Shown: positions 1-8,800 of the stretch, piece after piece
How the letters are laid out: every line of letters starts with the position of its first letter
How positions within the stretch are numbered: the first letter of the stretch is position 1
NCBI GenBank assembly: GCA_028703495.1
Contig: JAQVMT010000001.1
Location: 186,001-250,000, forward strand
Source: Clostridia bacterium
GTDB lineage: Bacteria > Bacillota > Clostridia > Christensenellales > CAG-314
Length of the DNA stretch: 64,000 nucleotides
Reading direction: 5' to 3'
The notes under the pieces: generated by a model
The model's input: only the letters and a program-made list of their open reading frames with translations
Database searches by the model: none
What the model was told of the DNA's origin: nothing
Translations under genes and position numbers: made by a program

Positions 1-482
1 TAGATTACGGAAGCGCACCTCACATCGGATAAATTGACTACAAAATGGATTCGGGCAATAAGGTGGAGAGTTTAGATACTCCTTGCGTAGGATATACCGA
101 ATTAATTAAATGTGCGTTTTATCTCGTGGAAAAGTGAATTAATTCGAGAGGTTCGGAGATTACCGTTTGGGCATAGGTTCGGGCGGGTCAACGCAGGGCG
201 AACGCGGCGGATTAATGTAATACTTCGGCGTTTCGCGTAGAGTAAATTTATTTTCGCGGTATTATAGTGATAGTTCGATATTTTCGGACTTTTCCAATAT
301 TTGTTTGTACGAATGAAATAGGGGTTTTTAACCCCTATTTGCGTATATAAAACTATTTCTGTCGGACTTTCGTACATTCCCGTGTACGAAAGCTAGTATT
401 CGTCACTAGATCCAAGAGTAGCCTACCTAATATCGGGCGCCATTTAAGTGAAATTTTCGGGAAAGGAGTTAATGTTAAAAGC
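1..482. other. No gene recognised upstream of der
   Basis: All forward frames are interrupted by frequent stops. The one longer reverse frame (about 377 to 102) has no ribosome-binding site, an unconvincing composition and a hairpin inside it. The tail of a gene ending at the left edge cannot be judged from about 30 bases. The only structure seen is the palindromic hairpin at 316-340. Confidence 0.5.
316..340. terminator. Palindromic hairpin upstream of der, possible terminator
   Basis: An 11-bp perfect stem (AAATAGGGGTT / AACCCCTATTT) with a 3-base loop. It reads the same on both strands and carries only a short T tract inside the stem, so it could act as a weak bidirectional terminator. 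Confidence 0.45.
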
Positions 483-1805
483 ATGGCAAAACCATATGTT
501 GCGATTGTTGGAAAACCCAACGTCGGAAAAAGTACTTTTTTTAATAAAGTCGGCGGGGAGAGGAAGGCGATCGTGTTGGATATTGCAGGCATCACCCGCG
601 ACAGATTATACATCGATGTCGAGTGGTGCGGACACGAATTTACGCTAATCGATACGGGCGGAATAAGGTTAAAGAGTCCGGACGCTATGCAGAGCTTCAT
701 TGCCAAGCAGGCAGAGATCGCCGTGGACTTGGCGGAGGTCGTGCTGTTTTTTGTGGATGGAAAGTCAGGCTTGACCTCGGAGGACTATGATATAGCGGCA
801 ATGCTGAGAAAGTCCTCCAAGCCTGTTATTACCGTGGTTAACAAGGTCGACAACTTTATCGGCTTCGACATGAGCGATTTTTATGCTTTGGGCTTGGGTG
901 AGGTGTTTGCCGTAAGTGCGGAGCATTTGCTGGGCATCGGAGATCTTTTGGATGAGGTAGTGAAGGATCTGGGAGAGACTTCGATTATATCGGACGACGC
1001 CGAAAGGATCAAAATTGCGGTTGTGGGCAAGCCTAATGCGGGCAAGTCGTCGATTGCCAACAAGATATTGGGCTACGATCGTACTATCGTAAGTGATATT
1101 GCAGGAACCACGCGCGATGCAATCGATACGCCGTTTAGCGTTGACGGCAAGGATTATTTGCTGATAGACACTGCGGGAATACGCAAAAAGCGCAGCATCG
1201 AAGGCGATTCGGTCGAGGCATTTTCGGTTATGAGATCATTGGGCGCAATCAGGCGAGCAGATGTTTGCCTTGTCGTACTTGACGCAGCCGAAAGTGTAAG
1301 CGAGCAGGACGTGAAGATCGCGGGCTACGCTCACGAGCAGGGAAAACCCACCGTAATTGTGATTAACAAGTGGGATTTGATTGAAAAAGACTCCTATACC
1401 GTGGAGAAATTCGAGAAGAAGCTTAAAGCGGATCTTGCTTTTATGGACTACTTCAAGTATATTACGGTTTCCGCGCTTACGGGGCAAAGAATAAACAAGC
1501 TGATCGAACAGGTTGATTATGTATACGATAAATCGTGTTTCAGGGCGACGACGGGATTACTCAACGCGGTGATTGCCGATGCGGTGGCGGCGGTGGAGCC
1601 TCCGTCCAAAAACGGAAGGCGGCTAAAGATAAAATATGCAACGCAACCGACGACCAATCCGCCGACCTTCGTGCTTTTCGTGAACGATTCCGCGCTTATG
1701 CACTTTTCGTATAAGAGGTATTTGGAAAACTATATAAGACGTGCTTTTACACTCGACGGCACTCCGATAAAGCTGTTCATAAGAAGTAAAGAGGACGAGA
1801 AATAG
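483..1805 (+). CDS. der: Ribosome-assembly GTPase Der (EngA)
   Basis: This is a 440-aa protein with two tandem GTPase domains followed by a C-terminal KH-like domain. Der is an essential factor for maturation of the 50S subunit. The first domain has the P-loop GKPNVGKS at residues 8-15, then DTGG and NKVD. The second has GKPNAGKS near residue 183, then DTAG and NKWD. Length matches the family. The start ATG follows an AAAGGAG about 15 bases upstream; another ATG lies between them in a different frame, but only the 483 start gives the conserved MAKPYVAIVG N-terminus. plsY follows 84 bases later, the usual Clostridia order. Confidence 0.97.
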   Translation: MAKPYVAIVGKPNVGKSTFFNKVGGERKAIVLDIAGITRDRLYIDVEWCGHEFTLIDTGGIRLKSPDAMQSFIAKQAEIAVDLAEVVLFFVDGKSGLTSEDYDIAAMLRKSSKPVITVVNKVDNFIGFDMSDFYALGLGEVFAVSAEHLLGIGDLLDEVVKDLGETSIISDDAERIKIAVVGKPNAGKSSIANKILGYDRTIVSDIAGTTRDAIDTPFSVDGKDYLLIDTAGIRKKRSIEGDSVEAFSVMRSLGAIRRADVCLVVLDAAESVSEQDVKIAGYAHEQGKPTVIVINKWDLIEKDSYTVEKFEKKLKADLAFMDYFKYITVSALTGQRINKLIEQVDYVYDKSCFRATTGLLNAVIADAVAAVEPPSKNGRRLKIKYATQPTTNPPTFVLFVNDSALMHFSYKRYLENYIRRAFTLDGTPIKLFIRSKEDEK

Positions 1806-1889
1806 CGCAAGTGTTTCGTGCGCATATTTATTGCGCGCGGATAAAGCAAAAGGTGTGGGCCAAGCGACATACTTAACATCAAGGATTTT

Positions 1890-2555
1890 TTGAGGTTTAT
1901 TTTGATACAATACTGGTGGCAATTACTGATTTTTGCGGTAATAACGTACTTTGTTTGCAACATTAATTTTGCGGTGTTGATAAGCAAAGCGTTGAAAAAA
2001 AGCGATATAAGAGAGCACGGCAGTCACAATCCCGGCACCACGAATATGTTCAGGGTTTATGGAGCCAAAGCGGGTGCGTTGACCTTCCTATTGGATATGC
2101 TCAAGGGTTTGATTTTCTCTCTTGCGGGAACGTTTGTCTTTCGTGCGATAGGGGGAAGTGAGGACGGAGCTGCTTTGGGCAACCTAGCCAAATACGTCGG
2201 GGGGTTTTTTGCGGGACTCGGACACGTTTTTCCCGTGCTTTACAACTTTCGAGGCGGTAAGGGATTTGCCACGGGCGTCGGCGTGTTTCTCGTCATTTGT
2301 CCCGTTTACACGCTTATTGCGGGAGTTATCGGAATAGGTATTCTGCTTCTTTGCGACAGGATGAGCGTGTTTGCGCTTTGGTTTTTCACCTCTTTACTTG
2401 TGGTAAACGCTGTTTTACTTTTGCCGCAAAATTACGTTTGTTTTATTTTCGTCGCACTGTATTGGCTTATGGTCATATACGCGCACAGAGGCAATATACA
2501 CCGTTTGTTGCACGGAAAAGAGAACAAAATGGGACTCATCAAAAAAAAGAAGTAA
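1890..2555 (+). CDS. plsY: Acyl-phosphate:glycerol-3-phosphate acyltransferase PlsY
   Basis: This is a hydrophobic protein of about 220 aa with five or so membrane segments. PlsY transfers the acyl group of acyl-phosphate to glycerol-3-phosphate, the first step of phosphatidic acid synthesis at the inner face of the membrane. The family motifs are visible: GSHNPGTTN (about residues 44-52), the DMLKG loop and the glycine-rich FRGGKGFATG. The start is a TTG. The one at 1890 follows AAGGA closely; a second TTG four codons on (1902), preceded by TGAGG, is equally possible. It probably forms an operon with der and ends at a strong terminator. The usual neighbour gpsA is absent. Confidence 0.95.
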   Translation: MRFILIQYWWQLLIFAVITYFVCNINFAVLISKALKKSDIREHGSHNPGTTNMFRVYGAKAGALTFLLDMLKGLIFSLAGTFVFRAIGGSEDGAALGNLAKYVGGFFAGLGHVFPVLYNFRGGKGFATGVGVFLVICPVYTLIAGVIGIGILLLCDRMSVFALWFFTSLLVVNAVLLLPQNYVCFIFVALYWLMVIYAHRGNIHRLLHGKENKMGLIKKKK

Positions 2556-2576
2556 TACTAAGCAATTCCTAAGTAT

Positions 2577-2626
2577 AAAAAAACACCTCTTTTAAAGGTC
2601 GGGATTGACCAAAAGAGGTGTTTTTT
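2577..2626. terminator. Bidirectional terminator between plsY and typA
   Basis: A stem AAAAAACACCTCTTTT / AAAAGAGGTGTTTTTT encloses an inner GGTC/GACC stem. It has runs of T on both strands, so it can end plsY (+) and typA (-), which converge here. Confidence 0.9.
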
Positions 2627-2653
2627 CTATAGGTAAAAAAGCATTTGTGGTGC

Positions 2654-4480
2654 CTATCTGGGCGATGCGGCGTTGTGTGCCTTTGTGCGCATGTTATTGT
2701 CTAGAATGGTTTTGCGAATTCTGATGGATTTGGGCGTAACCTCGATCAACTCGTCATCGTTGATAAATTCGATTGCTTCTTCCAAGGTAAATTTTTTCGG
2801 AGGAATGAGGCGCAAAGCCTCGTCGCTTCCCGCGGCTCTCATATTCGTAACATGCTTTTTCTTGCAAACGTTGACTCTTATGTCCTCGGCTTTGGGCGAT
2901 GAGCCCACTACCATTCCCTCGTAGACCTCGGTGCCCGCTTCAATGAACAATATTCCTCTTTCCTGTGCGTTAAACAGTCCGTAGGTGACGGCAGTACCTG
3001 CTTCGAACGCGATAAGACTGCCCGTATTTCTCTTTACTACGTTGTTTTTGGCTTTTTTATAGCCCGAAAACAGTGAATTCATTATTCCTTCGCCCTTTGT
3101 GTCGGTTAAAAAGTCGTTTTTATATCCGAAAAGGCACCTTGCGGGAATGGAGAACTCCAACCTCATACGGTCGCCCAAAGGAGTCATTTTGACCAACTCT
3201 CCGTTTCTTTCGCCCAACTTTTCCATGACGGCTCCCGTCGCCTTGTCGGGAATGTCCAAGGTTAGATCCTCATATGGTTCGCAGACAACGCCGTTAATGG
3301 TTCTGTATAAGACCTTCGGCATTCCGACCATAAACTCATAGCCTTCACGGCGCATTGTTTCGATCAAAATGGAGAAGTGCATTTCTCCTCTGCCTGCGAC
3401 AAGGAAGGTATCGGGGCTGTCGGTCTCCTTAACGCGAAGCGATACGTCCTTTAGCGTTTCCTTCATCAAGCGGGAGCGCAAATGGCGGCTTGTAACGAAC
3501 TTGCCTTCTCTGCCGGCAAACGGTCCGTTGTTTACCGAAAAGCTCATTTCAATAGTAGGTTCTCCGATTTTGACGAACTCCAACGGTTCAATGGAATCGA
3601 CGTCGCAAACAGTATCGCCGATTGTGATTGACGGGACACCCGAAAAGCACACGATGTCGCCTACCTCGGCGGATTCGACGTTAAAGCGGTTAAGACCTTC
3701 GATTTGAAAAACGTTGGCGATCTTTGCTTTGTAAGGTGGTTTAGAGGCGAAGTGGTCGCACACGGCAACCTCGCTGTTTGCCTTAACCACACCGCGTTCG
3801 ATTCTGCCTATGCCGATTCTGCCGACATAGTCGTTATAGTCGATTGCCGATACCAAAAGCTGGAGCTTGCCCGTTTCGTCGCCCTCGGGCGGATCGATAT
3901 AACGCAAAATAGTTTCGAACAGCGGCACAAGGCTGTTTCCCGGAACGTTTGGATCGAAGGTAGCGGTACCGCTCCTTCCCGAGCAGTACAATATCGGGCT
4001 GTCCAAGTCCTTATCGCTTCCTCCGAGGTCAAAGAGCAGATCCATAAACTCATCCGCAATTTCGGCGGTACGGGCATCCTTTTTGTCGATCTTATTGACG
4101 ACGATGATCATCTTATGTCCGTATTCCAAAGCCTTTTGCATAACGAAACGCGTTTGCGGCATAGGACCTTCAGTAGCGTCGATAAGCACCAAAACGCCGT
4201 TAACCATTTTAAGTACACGCTCGACCTCGCCTGAAAAATCCGCGTGTCCAGGTGTGTCGATAACATTGATCTTTACGTCCTTGTAGACAATCGCCGTATT
4301 TTTCGCCAAAATAGTGATACCGCGCTCCCGTTCGAGAGCGTTGGAGTCCATAACGCACTCCTCTACGTGGCGGCTTTTGTTAAACTCACCCGCCTGTTTG
4401 AGCATCGAATCGATCAAGGTTGTCTTGCCGTGGTCTACATGAGCGATTATCGCAATATTTCTAATGTCGTTTCTTACCAT
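2654..4480 (-). CDS. typA: Translational GTPase TypA/BipA
   Basis: This 608-aa translation-factor GTPase resembles EF-G, binds the ribosome and is linked to stress and 50S assembly. Visible motifs are AHVDHGKTTL (G1, near residue 13), the switch region with RGITI, DTPGHADF (G3) and NKID (G4), followed by EF-G-like domains II, III and V and the BipA-specific C-terminal domain. A start ten codons upstream is possible, but the ATG at 4480 is preceded by AGGGGA eight bases away and gives the conserved MVRNDIRNIAIIAHVDHG start. It has its own consensus promoter at 4513-4541 and converges on plsY. Confidence 0.96.
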   Translation of the reverse strand: MVRNDIRNIAIIAHVDHGKTTLIDSMLKQAGEFNKSRHVEECVMDSNALERERGITILAKNTAIVYKDVKINVIDTPGHADFSGEVERVLKMVNGVLVLIDATEGPMPQTRFVMQKALEYGHKMIIVVNKIDKKDARTAEIADEFMDLLFDLGGSDKDLDSPILYCSGRSGTATFDPNVPGNSLVPLFETILRYIDPPEGDETGKLQLLVSAIDYNDYVGRIGIGRIERGVVKANSEVAVCDHFASKPPYKAKIANVFQIEGLNRFNVESAEVGDIVCFSGVPSITIGDTVCDVDSIEPLEFVKIGEPTIEMSFSVNNGPFAGREGKFVTSRHLRSRLMKETLKDVSLRVKETDSPDTFLVAGRGEMHFSILIETMRREGYEFMVGMPKVLYRTINGVVCEPYEDLTLDIPDKATGAVMEKLGERNGELVKMTPLGDRMRLEFSIPARCLFGYKNDFLTDTKGEGIMNSLFSGYKKAKNNVVKRNTGSLIAFEAGTAVTYGLFNAQERGILFIEAGTEVYEGMVVGSSPKAEDIRVNVCKKKHVTNMRAAGSDEALRLIPPKKFTLEEAIEFINDDELIEVTPKSIRIRKTILDNNMRTKAHNAASPR

Positions 4481-4512
4481 ATATAATCCCCTAAATTTAT
4501 TACCAAACAAGT

Positions 4513-4541
4513 ATTATATAAAGTTATTACCCTTTTGTCAA
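4513..4541 (-). promoter_or_regulatory. Promoter of typA
   Basis: On the minus strand, TTGACA and TATAAT are separated by exactly 17 bp, about 33 bases upstream of the typA start codon. This is a perfect sigma-A consensus. Confidence 0.88.
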
Positions 4542-4558
4542 GTAATCGGAGTATTTTA

Positions 4559-4583
4559 CAAAAAAAAAGCGCAAAAATGCGCT
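4559..4583 (-). terminator. Terminator of the cytidylate-kinase-like gene
   Basis: Read on the minus strand: AGCGCA, a TTTT loop, TGCGCT, then nine T residues. It lies about 85 bases past the stop of the kinase-like gene and upstream of the typA promoter. Confidence 0.85.
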
Positions 4584-4667
4584 AAAAAATCCATTCGGTT
4601 AATTGCCGAAGCAAGCTCCACAGTCGGAATCGAAAAAAAAGCTATTTATTATAATTTTGAGCAAATA

Positions 4668-5294
4668 TTAATCCGGTTTCATTGAACCGTGGTTGTATTT
4701 TTCGAGGTAAGTAATAATTGTGTCGACGGCTCCGTCGATGCCAACCTTTTCAACATCGATGCTAAGGTGGTAATTGGCGCAATCGCCCCACTTATTGTCG
4801 GTGTAGTATTCATAGAACTTTTCTCGTTTCTTGTCCACGCATTTGACTTCCTTTTCCATATCGTTTTGAGTCATTTGCGTGCTTTCGGGAAGAAGCTGGA
4901 GTTTGCGTCGTACTCGGCAAGCAAAAGGTGCGTGTACGAAGATCTTCAAGCACTCGACATCGCGAAGAATATAGTCCGCGCATCTGCCGACGATTACGCA
5001 GTCACCCTTTGCGGCGATAGCCCTGATGGTTTTTGCCTGCTCGAAAAAGACATTGTCGGTAACCGATTGGCAGTATACGGGGGAGATTCTTCCTCCCATT
5101 CCTGCGTCGATGAAAAAGTTGGGCGTTTGTTCCTCGTTTTCCAAAATGAAGTTCTCGTCGTAAACCGTTCTGTCGGCGGTCAGCGCGATGATTTCTTTAT
5201 CGAAAAATCTAATATTAAGACGTATTGCCAGCCGCTTGCCTATTTCATGTCCGCCGCTCCCGTATTCTCTTGCTATCGTAACTATAACGCTCAT
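4668..5294 (-). CDS. Cytidylate kinase-like protein
   Basis: This 208-aa P-loop kinase belongs to the cytidylate-kinase-like family (Cytidylate_kin2 type), distinct from true Cmk. The family is widespread in Clostridia and its substrate is not established. The nucleotide-binding loop is the glycine-rich IAREYGSGGHEIGKRLA at residues 7-23. VIVGRCADYIL near residue 100 matches the conserved GRxAD segment, and an arginine-rich lid follows. Start ATG at 5294 has a textbook AGGAGG seven bases upstream. It is monocistronic: a strong promoter lies about 330 bases upstream, a structured leader separates the two, and a terminator follows. The long leader suggests RNA-level control. Confidence 0.88.
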   Translation of the reverse strand: MSVIVTIAREYGSGGHEIGKRLAIRLNIRFFDKEIIALTADRTVYDENFILENEEQTPNFFIDAGMGGRISPVYCQSVTDNVFFEQAKTIRAIAAKGDCVIVGRCADYILRDVECLKIFVHAPFACRVRRKLQLLPESTQMTQNDMEKEVKCVDKKREKFYEYYTDNKWGDCANYHLSIDVEKVGIDGAVDTIITYLEKYNHGSMKPD

Positions 5295-5392
5295 AGTGAC
5301 CTCCTTTCCGTAATCTCAAACGATTCCGCTTCCGATTTCTATAAATCATCCACGTCTTTTGTCTTATACTAAACTGCTTTTGCTTAACAAGC

Positions 5393-5613
5393 TTCATCGG
5401 CATTTACTTGATTCTACTCTCCGAAAATGCTTGTAGGTAGCTCGCAATGCTTTGCGCTTCTCGGATAGTTTTACTGGAAGCAGTCAAAATCCACTTTTGC
5501 CTACCGATGAATTTTGGGGTAGATTCTTCTAGTGTCAAGTCGGGCAAAAAACAACGTAAAAAGCTGAAACGGTCAAAACACCGAAAGATTAGCCTTGACT
5601 GACTCTTTTTACG
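5393..5613 (-). ncRNA. Structured leader or small RNA upstream of the kinase-like gene
   Basis: Transcription from the promoter at 5620-5648 should start near 5613. The first 75 nt form a long hairpin with outer arms CGTAAAAAG/CTTTTTACG and an inner GTCAA/TTGAC, followed by TTGTTTTTTG, which resembles an early terminator. Beyond it, complementary segments are CCGATGAA/TTCATCGG (plus-strand 5504-5511 and 5393-5400), CCTAC/GTAGG (5500-5504 and 5433-5437), a CGCAA/TTGCG hairpin (5443-5456), and TCAAGT/ACTTGA (5535-5540 and 5406-5411). The last crosses the first, so a pseudoknot is possible. It matches no riboswitch or housekeeping RNA that I recognise. The structure is by eye only. Confidence 0.5.
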
Positions 5614-5619
5614 GCGTTA

Positions 5620-5648
5620 AGTATATCACATATGGCAAGCTATGTCAA
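5620..5648 (-). promoter_or_regulatory. Strong promoter driving the structured leader
   Basis: Minus strand TTGACA, 17-bp spacer, TATACT. It stands back to back with the plus-strand promoter at 5753-5781. Confidence 0.85.
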
Positions 5649-5752
5649 TGCTCGAAAACAAAAAATGTCCGTAAAATTGCTTTAGCCGACCGAGATGAAC
5701 AGCGAATGATCATTAAATTCCTATGTTTTTTAGATTAATTATCTTTTAATCG

Positions 5753-5781
5753 GTGACATCATTCGTTGTTTGTGGTATAAT
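5753..5781 (+). promoter_or_regulatory. Promoter of the giant PHP protein gene
   Basis: GTGACA, 17-bp spacer, TATAAT. Transcription should begin near 5788. The leader opens with a 6-bp hairpin AGTGCC/GGCACT (5796-5810) followed by TTTT, which may be a weak attenuator. The start codon has AGGAGG seven bases upstream. Confidence 0.82.
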
Positions 5782-5841
5782 GTAAAGTAATATTGAGTGC
5801 CGACGGCACTTTTAATACTAAATAGCAGCTAGTTAATTTAA

Positions 5842-5859
5842 TTAGAAGCGGATTGGTAT
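5842..5859 (+). repeat. 18-bp direct repeat, copy before the giant gene
   Basis: TTAGAAGCGGATTGGTAT lies in the leader of the 2165-aa gene. A second copy with one mismatch lies at 12487-12504, after its stop codon. Confidence 0.6.
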
Positions 5860-5882
5860 GAAGTTTTTTACAGGAGGAAAGT

Positions 5883-8800
5883 ATGAAAAAACAATCGACA
5901 CATATTCTTATTGCATTAGCGGTTGTATTCTGCGTTATTGTTTTGGCGTTTTCACCCATTCCGGATATGCTTGCGCAAGCCGAAATCGTGGAAGTAACCA
6001 TTGCCGAAGCAAAAGCAGCGAAAGTAGGTACAACCGATATCAGGGTAACGGGTACGGTAACCAATATCAATGGTAAAAACGTTACAATCGAGGACCAAAC
6101 CGGCGGAATTAACGTATACCTAACCGCAAACGCTCCGAATACGCTTGCTCTAGGTGATAATATTACCGTTACGGGAACGCGCGCGGTGTATAAAGAGCTG
6201 ATACAGCTCACCGGAGTGGATGCCACCGATTCGGGAAAATTTACCGTTGTAAGCTCGGGAAACGAGCTTCCCTTGAAGCAGGTTTCTTTGTATCAGCTGA
6301 AGAACGATGACAACGGTGACATTTTCGACTACATGAATGAGAGAGTTGTAATTAAATCGGTTGTTATCGGCGAAGTCGTCACTACGGGAAACACCTCGTT
6401 GACGATGGGCGAATATTCCATTAACATCTACAAATGCCCCGAATTAACGGGTATTTCCGCAGGAGATACCGTTGACGTTATTGCAGTCGTAAAAACGTTT
6501 AACGGATATCAATTCGCAGTTAATACAGCAAGCGACATTACTGCTGCTACTGCCGCCGTATCCGTACAATCGGCAAAGGATGCCGCAGTCGATACTATGC
6601 AACGCGTTATGGGAACGGTAACCTACATAAACGGCAGAAACGTATATGTGGAAGATGCAACGGGTGCAATCGTGCTTTACCTCAACTCCAACACCGTGCC
6701 CGGCACTTTGGCAGTGGGCGATATGGTAAGAGCTACGGGTAAAAGAGCGACCTACAAGGGACTTTACGAGCTGTCCGGTATCAACGGAAGCGATGTGAGT
6801 CAATTCGAAATCATCAGCTCGGCAAACGTTCTGCCTCTGCAAACCGTAAGCATTAGCGATTTGCTTGCCGACCAAACCGCAGGCTCGTATAATTATATGT
6901 GCGAGAGGATCTACATAGAAGAAGCCGTTATCGGTACAATCAACACGAGCGGCAACACCGCGTTGACGCAGGGCGAAAGCTCTATCAACGTTTACAAAAT
7001 CCCCGCATTGGAAAATATAACCGAAGGCAATGTAGTTAACGTTATCGGCGTTGTAGGAATATTTAACTCTTACCAAATTTTGGTTAACAGCAACGACGAC
7101 GTTACTTTGCCCGCAAAGGTATACACAATCAAGGAAGCAAGAACGTTTGCGATCGGCACAGAAAATATCACGGTTAACGGAATCGTCACGATGATTGACG
7201 GCAGAAACGTTGTTATAGAGGATGAAACCGCCGGAATTACGTTGAGAATGGACAGCAACTCCGTTCCCGAGGCTTTGGCTATCGGTGACATGGTAAAAGC
7301 CGTAGGAACGTTGGGCGAATACAACGGCCTTTTGCAGCTTGCCGGTGTTGACGGAACTCTTTCCGAGGAATTCAAGATATTGAGCACTAACAACGAGTTG
7401 CCGCTTACTACGGTTACTATTAAGCAATTGCTCGACGATTCCCAAAGGGCTTATCAAAACCGTAGGGTCTATATTGAAAAGGCTTATATCGGCACAATCG
7501 ATACTGCGGCAAATACCGCCCTGTCCGATGCCGAAGGAAATTCCATAAATATATACAAAATTCCCGAAATAGAAATCGACAAGAACTCGTTGGTTAACGT
7601 AACCGCGGTTGTGGGTATGTTTAATACCATCCAGTTGAGAGTTATCAACGCGGCTGACGTAGTATTGGCGGAGGTCGTTGTTCCTACCGTCTCCATTCAG
7701 GAAGCCAAGGACTCGGCTGTCGATACCATGGGCATTACCGTAAAGGGCGTCGTAACGTTTATCGACGGCAGAAACATTTATATTGAGGATAATACGGGCG
7801 CAATCGACCTTTACCTCAATTCCAACACCGTACCGAATACTCTCGCCGTTGGAGATATGGTAAGAGCTACGGGCAAAAGAGCGGCTTACAAGGGACTTAT
7901 CGAGTTGACGGGTATCGACGGAAGCAACGAGGAGCAATTAGTCATACTAAGTAGCGATAACGAGCTTCCCTTACAGGAAATTACCCTTGCGGCTTTGCTT
8001 GCCGATAATACAAACGAGTATTTGTGTGAGCGTATAATTATCAAGGGACTTACACTAGGTACAATCAATACAAGCGGTAACACCGCCGTCGCTTATGATG
8101 GCAAGTCCATCAACATCTACAAAATACCCGCTATCGAAATCGAGGAGGGTGCGACCGTTAACGTAACCGCAATCGTCGGTATTTACAACAGCTATCAATT
8201 GAGAGTCGCATACGCTTCCGACATCGTGGAGGTACAGGTGTTTGCCGATCCTATCGGCGATGAAATAATACCCGCGGGTGCGATTACCATACCCGAGGCT
8301 CTTGCCGCTGCCAGTGGTGCTTCCATGACTGTTGTGGGACAGCTGGTTTATCGTTACGGCAACTATGACAGTATGAATTCCGCAATCATCGAGGACGTGG
8401 TAAACGGCGAGGTTTACGCTTTGCAGGTTTACAATGCGTTGAGCGATTTTGCTATCGGTGACATTCTTGCCGTTACCGGCACGAAGAGCATATACGGACA
8501 GGTTCCCCAGCTGGGAAGCGTAACCGCCGTCAAATTGGGCGATGCACAGGTTATCGATGCAATTGTGTTCGACAATTTTACCGAGCTTATGGCTCAAAAA
8601 GATTATATTCTTTCGGCAAGAATCCTAGTTAAAAACTTAACCTTGGGAACATACAGTGCATCGGGTTCGACTGTCGTTACAGATGAGGACGGCGTTACTA
8701 TGAATATTTACAGAGCCGCGACCTTCCCGTCGGGAGTTGCCGCCGGCGAAGTCGTAAATCTTTACGCATGTTTCTCGAGATATAATTCTACCTATCAGCT

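Noticed and set aside
3704..4234. 176-codon plus-strand frame opposite typA
   Set aside because: Lies entirely within the conserved typA coding sequence and has no family resemblance.
5393..5613. Tetrahydrofolate riboswitch (GGAGAGTAG match on the minus strand)
   Set aside because: Only this short match is found; the matching closing strand CCGCTCC and inner motifs are missing.
6444..7937. Long open frame opposite the giant PHP gene
   Set aside because: Its repeats mirror those of the coding strand, it has no ribosome-binding site and no recognisable domain. It results from codon use in repetitive coding sequence. The same applies to frames opposite 9138-10049, 10926-11966 and 18180-19289.
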